The notes under the pieces were generated by a model. The model ran no database searches and was not told the DNA's origin. It saw only the letters and a program-made list of their open reading frames with translations. This document shows, piece by piece, positions 58,212 to 64,000 of a stretch of 64,000 nucleotides of DNA. Location: positions 1,178,001-1,242,000 of the forward strand of contig NZ_JASJOO010000002.1 in NCBI RefSeq assembly GCF_030070105.1, in the 5' to 3' direction. The first letter of the stretch is position 1. Each line of letters starts with the position of its first letter. A program made the translations under genes and the position numbers. Origin of the DNA: Bermanella sp. WJH001 (lineage in GTDB: Bacteria > Pseudomonadota > Gammaproteobacteria > Pseudomonadales > Oceanobacteraceae).

Positions 58212-59069
58212 ATGTCACTACCTAAAACGGTTAAAAAATGTTTATTTCCTGTAGCGGGTTACGGTACTCGATTTTTACCGGCTACCAAATCCATGCCTAA
58301 AGAAATGCTACCCATCGTTAATAAACCACTCATTCAATACGCAGCTGAAGAAGCAATGGAAGCTGGTGTGACTAAAATGGGGTTCATAACCGGACGCGGT
58401 AAACGCGCCATCGCTGATTATTTTGATAATAATTATGAATTGGAGCACGAAATTGCGGGCAGCAAAAAAGCTGAAAACCTCAATGACATCAATAATGTCA
58501 TGGACAGCGGTCAGTTTATTTTTATGCGCCAACGTGAAATGTTAGGACTTGGCCATGCCATTTTAACTGGTGAACCTATTATCGGTAATGAACCGTTTGC
58601 TGTGATTTTAGCGGATGATTTATGCGTAGCGCCAAGAGATGGTAGTGACACACCAAGAGCCATGGCACAATTGATTGAGCTATATAATCAATATCAATGT
58701 TGCATTGTGGCCATTGAAGAAGTGCCAAAATCAGACACCGGCAGTTACGGCATTATAAGCGGTGAAGAAATTGAACCTGGGATTTATGATGTCAGTGACA
58801 TGATCGAAAAGCCCAAACCAGAAGATGCCCCCACTAACATGGCCATAATTGGGCGTTATGTATTAACCCCACAAATTTTTGATTATCTAAGACAAACCAA
58901 ACCAGGTGCCAATGGCGAGGTGCAAATTACCGACGCCCTCAAACAAGTGGCAAGAGAAGAACGTGTGATAGCCGTTAAATTTGCAGGACAACGATTTGAT
59001 TGCGGCAGTATTCCCGGTTTCGTAGAAGCCACCAACTACTTTTATGAACACGAGTTTAAAGCTCAATAA
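58212..59069 (+). CDS. galU: UTP--glucose-1-phosphate uridylyltransferase
   Basis: GalU makes UDP-glucose from glucose-1-phosphate and UTP. The 285-residue protein has FPVAGYGTRFLPATKSMPKEMLPIVNKP, LGHAILTGEPIIGNEPFAVILADDL and the distal KFAGQRFDCGSIPGFVEATNYF. An AGGAG site lies 8 bp upstream. It ends the solute operon and can supply the UDP-glucose the glycosyltransferase needs. It can also consume glucose-1-phosphate from the phosphorylase. Confidence 0.96.
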   Translation: MSLPKTVKKCLFPVAGYGTRFLPATKSMPKEMLPIVNKPLIQYAAEEAMEAGVTKMGFITGRGKRAIADYFDNNYELEHEIAGSKKAENLNDINNVMDSGQFIFMRQREMLGLGHAILTGEPIIGNEPFAVILADDLCVAPRDGSDTPRAMAQLIELYNQYQCCIVAIEEVPKSDTGSYGIISGEEIEPGIYDVSDMIEKPKPEDAPTNMAIIGRYVLTPQIFDYLRQTKPGANGEVQITDALKQVAREERVIAVKFAGQRFDCGSIPGFVEATNYFYEHEFKAQ

Positions 59070-59089
59070 AATTTTAAAGTAATCCCATC

Positions 59090-59121
59090 ATTAACCGCCA
59101 ATTATTTGATTGACGGTTAAT
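59090..59121. terminator. hairpin between galU and a convergent gene
   Basis: The inverted repeat ATTAACCG-C-CAAT / ATTG-A-CGGTTAAT (12 paired, one mismatch) has a TATTTG loop and lies 20 bp after the galU stop. No long T-run follows, so efficiency is uncertain. Confidence 0.45.
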
Positions 59122-59138
59122 GTTCTGCACTTCAATGA

Positions 59139-59438
59139 TTAATGAGTGGAGATCGGTATTTCCATTACAGGGCTCATTTCACCCTCGATAGTGGCACATG
59201 CCTCATCATAGGGTAACTGCTGGTATAAAACGGCTGACTTACAATTGATCTTATGAATCAATGATTTACCTTGCTCTAAACTGTGACTGATTATCTTATC
59301 ACCGTCATTGTTATACACAGCGAAACGCTCGCCATTGTCTTCAGCGTACAACTGATAAGACATACTGCATAAACTCACCAACATCAGTTTATCTACAGGG
59401 TGATCTAGTTGCTTAAGCTTACTAAGGGTCATTTTCAT
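59139..59438 (-). CDS. DUF6482-type small protein
   Basis: I start at 59438, where the ATG has an AGGTG site seven bases before it; an in-frame GTG three codons earlier is less likely. The 99-residue cytoplasmic protein (MKMTLSKLKQLDHPVDKLMLVSL) resembles the DUF6482 family: CSMSYQLYAEDNGERFAVY, SLEQGKSLIHKINCKSAVLYQQLPYDEACA. No function is known for the family. It lies opposite galU and precedes a 331-bp gap. Confidence 0.68.
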   Translation of the reverse strand: MKMTLSKLKQLDHPVDKLMLVSLCSMSYQLYAEDNGERFAVYNNDGDKIISHSLEQGKSLIHKINCKSAVLYQQLPYDEACATIEGEMSPVMEIPISTH

Positions 59439-59769
59439 GATTATCACCTACTTGATTGAAGTGCATTTGCCTTTATTGATACGGTGGATTTAAAAAAGTA
59501 GATGTGTCAGGTTTAAAATAAATACCAACAACATTAGATATGGTTTTTTTTATATATTAAAGGTTATTAAAATTTGATTGGTTGCTACCTAGCCTAACTG
59601 CCCATTTCGTTTTAGAGTCATTCACAAATAAGCGCACACTTAGTTACACGTTATGTTTAAGTTAAGCATAAATAGATGTGTAACATTCTCATTATAATTA
59701 ATTAAAACATGTCACAAAAAAAACAGGCCGAAGCCTGTTTAGTCATAAATAGAATGAACACTTTTTATA
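59439..59769. other. AT-rich gap with a terminator for the BKACE gene
   Basis: The gap holds no convincing gene. At 59713-59740 on the minus strand a stem AAACAGGC-TTCG-GCCTGTTT with a UUCG tetraloop, followed by eight Ts, forms a strong intrinsic terminator for the beta-keto acid cleavage gene that ends at 59770. The rest of the gap is AT-rich and must hold the promoter of the DUF6482 gene. Confidence 0.75.
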
Positions 59770-60624
59770 TTATAAAAATATCTCACGTGCCTCAGCAGGG
59801 CTGGCTACTTCGCGCCCAGCATCATGGGCCACTTTTGCCATGGCTTCAATTAATTGGCCATTGCTTGTGGCTTTTTCACCTCCTGGCAAATAGAAGGTAT
59901 CTTCTAGACCTGTGCGTAAGTTACCGCCCAGTTCTGCTACCTTTTTATGGACACTCCAAACTTCTTCACGTCCGATAACCGTGGCTTGCCAATGGCTGCC
60001 CGGCTTTAAGTATTTAAGGATAATGGGTAATAGATCAGGGTCTGCAGGCATACCAGAATTCACACCCATTACCAGGTTGTAATCTAACTTGTCCCACATA
60101 CCCACTTCTTGAAACATGCCCACACTGCGCACAATACCCAGATCAAAACATTCAAACTCAGGGCGACACCCTTCTTCTTTGCACACCGCTAATAACTCTT
60201 GGATTTTATCCACGGTATTTTGAAACAACATAGGCGGCCACGCCCAAGTGCCGTTAGAGCGTGTTTTCAGATAATTCAGAGAACCTGCATTACAGGCTGC
60301 AATTTCTGGTTTGCCCATTTTAATGCAATCAATTGGCCCTTGTTGATCACGGCCAATGGTGCCTGTGGTGTAATTAATAATAACCCCTGGGCAAGCTTCA
60401 CGAATGGCATCGCTGATCTCAAGGGCAACCTCAGGCTCCCAGCAAGGCAAATGTCCTTTACCTTGTGTTTGCTGGCGAAAATGAATATGCATGCAGCTCG
60501 CACCTGCCTCATAGGCTTCTTTAGCTGATGCAGCCATCTGCTTAGCCGTTACTGGTACTGGATGTTGCTCAGGATTGGTTAATACCCCAGTAAGGGCGCA
60601 GGTAATAACGACTTTATCGCTCAT
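59770..60624 (-). CDS. BKACE family beta-keto acid cleavage enzyme
   Basis: The 284-residue TIM-barrel enzyme belongs to the 3-keto-5-aminohexanoate cleavage (BKACE) family. These zinc enzymes exchange the acyl group of a beta-keto acid with acetyl-CoA to give acetoacetate and a new CoA thioester. Features are VITCALTGVLTNPEQHPVPVTAKQMA, CMHIHFRQ (metal-binding histidines), FECFDLGIVRSVGMF and NLRTGLEDTFYLPGG. Natural substrates in the family include 3-keto-5-aminohexanoate and dehydrocarnitine. The divergent acetoacetyl-CoA synthetase could use the acetoacetate made. Confidence 0.9.
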   Translation of the reverse strand: MSDKVVITCALTGVLTNPEQHPVPVTAKQMAASAKEAYEAGASCMHIHFRQQTQGKGHLPCWEPEVALEISDAIREACPGVIINYTTGTIGRDQQGPIDCIKMGKPEIAACNAGSLNYLKTRSNGTWAWPPMLFQNTVDKIQELLAVCKEEGCRPEFECFDLGIVRSVGMFQEVGMWDKLDYNLVMGVNSGMPADPDLLPIILKYLKPGSHWQATVIGREEVWSVHKKVAELGGNLRTGLEDTFYLPGGEKATSNGQLIEAMAKVAHDAGREVASPAEAREIFL

Positions 60625-60686
60625 TTGTATTTTCCCCGATATTCAAAATGCACATTAAAACTGGCAGCGTAGAAGTACCTTATCCC

Positions 60687-60724
60687 ATTCGGTCAAACCA
60701 AGCAAGCGCTTGGTTTGACCGAAT
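60687..60724. promoter_or_regulatory. perfect palindrome between divergent BKACE and acetoacetyl-CoA synthetase genes
   Basis: Two 17-bp perfect arms (ATTCGGTCAAACCAAGC and its complement) surround a four-base loop AAGC. It lies 63 bp before the BKACE start and 100 bp before the synthetase start, the expected place for a shared operator. No T-run follows on either side, so it is not a typical terminator. A dimeric repressor site (TetR or GntR type) is possible, but no regulator gene is adjacent. Confidence 0.5.
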
Positions 60725-60824
60725 TAATAACTTATACTTATCAATATCTATAAATAATAAATTTCACAAATATTGATTTTTACCTCAAGCTTGGGGTTAT
60801 TACCGAATCATCAGGAGTCAGTTT

Positions 60825-62834
60825 ATGAACCGTCCGTTATGGTCCCCTTCTGCCACGCGTATTGAGCAAAGCAACATGAAAGCGCTCATGAATTATATCG
60901 CTCAGGATGGCCATAACGTTGAGCACTATCAGCAGCTCCATGACTTCTCCACCCGCTTACCTCAGCTTTTTTGGAAATACCTTTGGGAATACGGCTCGTT
61001 CATTGAACACACACCGTATAAAAAAGTGCTCAGCCATGGCGATCAAATGCCAGGCGCGAAATGGTTTGAAGGTGCTCAATTTAACTTTGCAGAAAACTTA
61101 CTAAAGTTTCGCCACGATAAAATCGCCATTACCGCTTATGACGAACGAGGCAAGCAGCAACAATTAAGTTACGCTGATTTATATCATCAGGTGGCGAAAT
61201 TAAGTGCTTATTTCAAAACACTTGGTGTTGAACCAGGTGATCGCATAGCCGCCTTTATGCCTAATGTGCCTGAAACAATTATTGCCATGTTGGCGGCCAC
61301 CAGTTTAGGGGCCGTTTGGTCCAGTTGTTCACCTGACTTCGGCATACAGGGTGTACTGGATCGTTTTGGGCAAATTAAACCAAAAATACTGATTACCACT
61401 GATGGGTATTTTTATGGTGGTAAAAAACTCAACAGTTTAGACAAGCTCAAACCGATACTAGAGCAACTGAATGATACAAAACATGTCATTGTGGTGCCGT
61501 ATGCCAACCCCACCCTTTCACAAAACGATGCACAGGCTGAACTTAGCTGTCAGCAATCGGTGAATTTATGGCAGCAATGTTTAAGCAATGATGCCAGTAA
61601 AATTACATTCAGCGCACAGCGTTTTGACCACCCTCTTTATATTTTATATAGCTCAGGCACCACAGGTGCACCTAAGTGCATTGTGCATGGTGCTGGTGGC
61701 ACATTATTACAGCACTACAAAGAATTAGTATTTCATACAGATGTCAAACAGGAAGACACTCTTTTTTACTACACAACGTGTGGCTGGATGATGTGGAACT
61801 GGATGGTGAGTACATTAATGACCGGTGCCACTTTAGTTATTTATGATGGCTCACCTTTTTACCCAGGACCAAATGTTTTATGGGACATGGCAGAAGCTGA
61901 AAACATCAGCATTTTTGGCACCAGTGCAAAATACATCAGTGCACTTGAGAAAGCTAACTACCTGCCACATGAACAACATAACTTAGTAAAACTTAAAACC
62001 ATACTTTCAACCGGTTCCCCCCTGAGTAATGAAAGCTTTGATTTTGTATATAACCATATTAAACAAGATTTATGTTTAAGCAGCATTGCTGGCGGCACGG
62101 ATATTGTTTCATGCTTCACTTTAGGCAACCCAATACTGCCCGTTTATAAAGGTGAGCTTCAATGCCTAGGTTTAGGCATGGCTGTGAATGTGTTTGATGA
62201 TCAAGGTAAGGCTGTGCCAGCCAATTCATCTGAGCGTGGTGAACTTGTTTGTGAAAAACCCTTTCCGTGTATGCCAATAGGTTTTTATAACGATTCAAAT
62301 AATGAAAAATATATAAAAAGCTACTTTAACCGCTTTGAAAATACTTGGGCACATGGCGACTTTGCTGAAAAGATTGAGCATAAATTTAACGGCCAACCTT
62401 ATACCAGTTTAATCATTCATGGCCGCAGTGATGCCATATTAAACCCTGGAGGTGTACGCATCGGTACCGCCGAAATATATCGTCAAGTTGAAAAGATTGA
62501 CGCGGTACTTGAAAGCATTGCGGTAGGTCAAACATTAAAACACGATGCCAGTGATATACGAGTGGTGCTATTTGTGATTTTACGTGAGGGTAAAACCTTA
62601 ACCGATGAATTAACCCAAGACATTAAAAAAATAATTGGCCAAAATACAACCACGCGACATGTACCCGCTGTTATTATTCAAGTACCCGATATCCCAAGAA
62701 CGCTGAGCGGTAAAATTGTCGAGGTGGCGGTACGCGAAACCATTCATGGGCGCAGTGTTAAAAATACCGATGCCCTTAAAAATCCAGAGTCATTAGAGTT
62801 TTTTAAAGATTTACCCGCACTACAACAGACATAA
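60825..62834 (+). CDS. acetoacetate--CoA ligase
   Basis: The enzyme activates acetoacetate to acetoacetyl-CoA with ATP. The 669-residue protein has the family N-terminal FEGAQFNFAENLL, the AMP-binding P-loop LYSSGTTGAPKCIVHGAGG, YTTCGWMMWNWMVS, GGTDIVSCFTLGN and the C-terminal GRSDAILNPGGVRIGTAEIYRQVE and the catalytic lysine in PRTLSGKIVEVAVR. An AGGAG site precedes the start. Its convergent 3' neighbour, a lipoprotein gene, is 3 bp away. Confidence 0.94.
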   Translation: MNRPLWSPSATRIEQSNMKALMNYIAQDGHNVEHYQQLHDFSTRLPQLFWKYLWEYGSFIEHTPYKKVLSHGDQMPGAKWFEGAQFNFAENLLKFRHDKIAITAYDERGKQQQLSYADLYHQVAKLSAYFKTLGVEPGDRIAAFMPNVPETIIAMLAATSLGAVWSSCSPDFGIQGVLDRFGQIKPKILITTDGYFYGGKKLNSLDKLKPILEQLNDTKHVIVVPYANPTLSQNDAQAELSCQQSVNLWQQCLSNDASKITFSAQRFDHPLYILYSSGTTGAPKCIVHGAGGTLLQHYKELVFHTDVKQEDTLFYYTTCGWMMWNWMVSTLMTGATLVIYDGSPFYPGPNVLWDMAEAENISIFGTSAKYISALEKANYLPHEQHNLVKLKTILSTGSPLSNESFDFVYNHIKQDLCLSSIAGGTDIVSCFTLGNPILPVYKGELQCLGLGMAVNVFDDQGKAVPANSSERGELVCEKPFPCMPIGFYNDSNNEKYIKSYFNRFENTWAHGDFAEKIEHKFNGQPYTSLIIHGRSDAILNPGGVRIGTAEIYRQVEKIDAVLESIAVGQTLKHDASDIRVVLFVILREGKTLTDELTQDIKKIIGQNTTTRHVPAVIIQVPDIPRTLSGKIVEVAVRETIHGRSVKNTDALKNPESLEFFKDLPALQQT

Positions 62835-62837
62835 TGG

Positions 62838-63683
62838 TTATTTTTGATAGCGCTGAGGGTGAGGGTCATTGGCAATTTGAGCCGCGGCGGTTAAACCGTC
62901 ATTGATGTAGCCTAATATGCGCTTACTTTCTTCATCTTCTTTTTTTTCGTAACGCTTAAAGGCTGCGTTATAAATAACTAACGCTTGTTTGGCTGCGTAT
63001 TTATCATTTTTCTTTAATAACAAAAATGCTTTTTTGAAATCCGGTTCATCTTCATGTTCACTTACCAACCTAAATTGCATTTTAGCTAAGCTCACCTGAA
63101 TATCCTTTAAATAGGGTCCTTTCAAGCGCTCCCAGATTTCGTTTAATAATGTTTGCCTCGCTTGCTCGCGATTTTCACGAAAGGCTTGTAAAAGCTCATT
63201 AGTCGTTTGACTATGGTTAGGCTTAGGTCTTGCATCAATAGAAAAATTGCCCGCCCCTTGAGTTTGATAGATCAATTTATCGTTTAAAACATCCACCAGC
63301 TCAAGACTAAATGGCGTGCGGATATAACCACGGTTGGTCACCACATAAACAACTGACCCTTTATCATTCGCATCGTATTGGACGATTTGACGAGATATAG
63401 GTTCTCGTTGTACCAAAAACGAAGGTTGAATGTGCACATATACAATCAATTGGGCACTGATTGGAATCGCACTGTATGATAATTTTAGTGTTTCATATTT
63501 TAGTGCAGGCTCTGGGCGTTTAATTGTTTTATCATCGATACTGACGTGTATCTGTTTATGCTGAGGTGTTAATGGGTATGGCGCAGGCAGTATATAATCG
63601 TATTCAATGGTTTCTCTAATGAGATTAGAGCCTGAACAGCCTGTTAGAAATAAGATAATAAAAATGAATATTAATTTAACCAT
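62838..63683 (-). CDS. predicted lipoprotein of unknown function
   Basis: The 281-residue product has a lipoprotein signal (MVKLIFIFIILFLTGC, lipobox FLTGC). The mature part has a first beta-rich region (VSIDDKTIKRPEPALKYETLKLSYSAIP) and a helical second half rich in K and E (FKKAFLLLKKNDKYAAKQALVIYNAAFKRYEKKEDEESK) resembling TPR-like helices. I do not recognise a family. It overlaps the hybrid kinase gene upstream by 13 bp, so the two are co-expressed and the lipoprotein may act as a sensor or signalling partner. Confidence 0.72.
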   Translation of the reverse strand: MVKLIFIFIILFLTGCSGSNLIRETIEYDYILPAPYPLTPQHKQIHVSIDDKTIKRPEPALKYETLKLSYSAIPISAQLIVYVHIQPSFLVQREPISRQIVQYDANDKGSVVYVVTNRGYIRTPFSLELVDVLNDKLIYQTQGAGNFSIDARPKPNHSQTTNELLQAFRENREQARQTLLNEIWERLKGPYLKDIQVSLAKMQFRLVSEHEDEPDFKKAFLLLKKNDKYAAKQALVIYNAAFKRYEKKEDEESKRILGYINDGLTAAAQIANDPHPQRYQK

Positions 63684-64000
63684 TCTTTTAATTTTTTCTT
63701 AATTACAATTAAATCAATGGGTTTAGACATGTAATCATTCATCCCGCACTCAATGCACTTTTCTTTATCTCCTGTCATAGCGTTAGCCGTCATGGCGATA
63801 ATGGGTAGGTATTTAAAGCGTTCTTGTTTTCGAATGGTCAGGGTGGCTTCGTAGCCATCCATAACCGGCATTTGGCAATCCATGAGCACAAGATCAAAAT
63901 CAACCTCTGTATTTTCTAATTTATCTAATGCTTCTTGCCCGTTCGCCGCAATCGTCACATTCAAACCCAATTCATCTAACAAAGTAAGGGCCACTTCTTG
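63671..64000 (-). CDS. receiver-domain end of a signalling protein, cut by the right edge
   Basis: This frame continues past position 64000, so only the C-terminal ~110 residues are seen. It is a receiver domain with phosphoacceptor Asp in LVLMDCQMPVMDGYEATL, the conserved Thr/Ala of MTANAMTGD and the Lys of YMSKPID. The MALTLLDELGLN segment sits where the domain normally continues upstream (QEVALTLL...), so the protein is longer. BarA-type hybrid kinases end this way, and the domain fits a hybrid sensor kinase, but the output domains cannot be seen. Confidence 0.85.
   Translation of the reverse strand, partial: QEVALTLLDELGLNVTIAANGQEALDKLENTEVDFDLVLMDCQMPVMDGYEATLTIRKQERFKYLPIIAMTANAMTGDKEKCIECGMNDYMSKPIDLIVIKKKLKEWLN

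Noticed and set aside
59709-59978. 89-codon plus-strand frame over the BKACE 3' end
   Set aside because: It overlaps a strong terminator hairpin and the antisense of a conserved enzyme.

Overview
The window is a chromosomal segment of a marine-type gammaproteobacterium of moderately AT-rich composition. Gene order is typical of Oceanospirillales/Pseudomonadales-like genomes: ruvC-ruvA-ruvB-ybgC-tolQRAB-pal-cpoB with tRNA-Lys and nadA downstream, dapA-bamC-MBL hydrolase, and perM next to a TusA-like gene and bepA. Relatives such as Bermanella or Oleispira are my best guess from gene content and style. The sequence alone does not settle the genus. There are no prophages, insertion sequences, CRISPR arrays or integrases, and almost every stretch is a dense, intact gene.

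Layout. 1-2.7 kb: a von Willebrand factor A protein cut by the left edge, a three-helix membrane protein with a winged-helix tail, a YjaG protein and a small exported protein. 2.8-9.9 kb: envelope and signalling genes, including an unusual MlaC/substrate-binding-protein fusion, an MltC-type transglycosylase, a nitroreductase, a hybrid histidine kinase paired with a periplasmic binding protein, and a glutaredoxin-like protein that appears to have lost its active-site cysteines. 10-14.5 kb: lepB, dgt, pheA and an HD-GYP phosphodiesterase. 14.6-15 kb: tRNA-Asn and two identical tRNA-Pro genes. 15-23.4 kb: FKBP isomerase, outer-membrane protein, MBL hydrolase, bamC, dapA, perM, a TusA-like gene, bepA and nadA. 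23.5-31.1 kb: two tRNA-Lys genes, the Tol-Pal operon, and ruvABC with a LexA-like box before ruvA. 31.2-38.9 kb: a spondin-domain lipoprotein, aspS, an Hpt/HD-GYP-like fusion, an HU protein with a lysine/alanine tail, an SGNH hydrolase, a HIT protein and a GNAT-fold protein.

39.3-45.2 kb holds a thiamine operon (thiC-thiO-thiS-thiG-thiDE) behind a promoter and a TPP riboswitch. A sterol-desaturase-family hydroxylase and a Baeyer-Villiger-type monooxygenase follow. 47.6-52.6 kb is a branched-chain keto-acid operon (leucine dehydrogenase, E1 alpha, E1 beta, E2). It is interrupted before E2 by a GC-rich repeat array and by two extra tandem copies of the 3' end of the E1-beta gene.

53.4-59.1 kb is the most interesting metabolic unit. 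It encodes a glycerate-kinase-like/HAD-phosphatase fusion, a GpgS-like glycosyltransferase, a GH13_18 sugar phosphorylase and GalU. Together they could make and phosphorolytically recycle the compatible solute glucosylglycerate. The right end carries a divergent pair, a beta-keto acid cleavage enzyme and acetoacetyl-CoA synthetase, separated by a perfect 17-bp-arm palindrome. A lipoprotein and the receiver-domain end of a hybrid kinase cut by the right edge complete the window.
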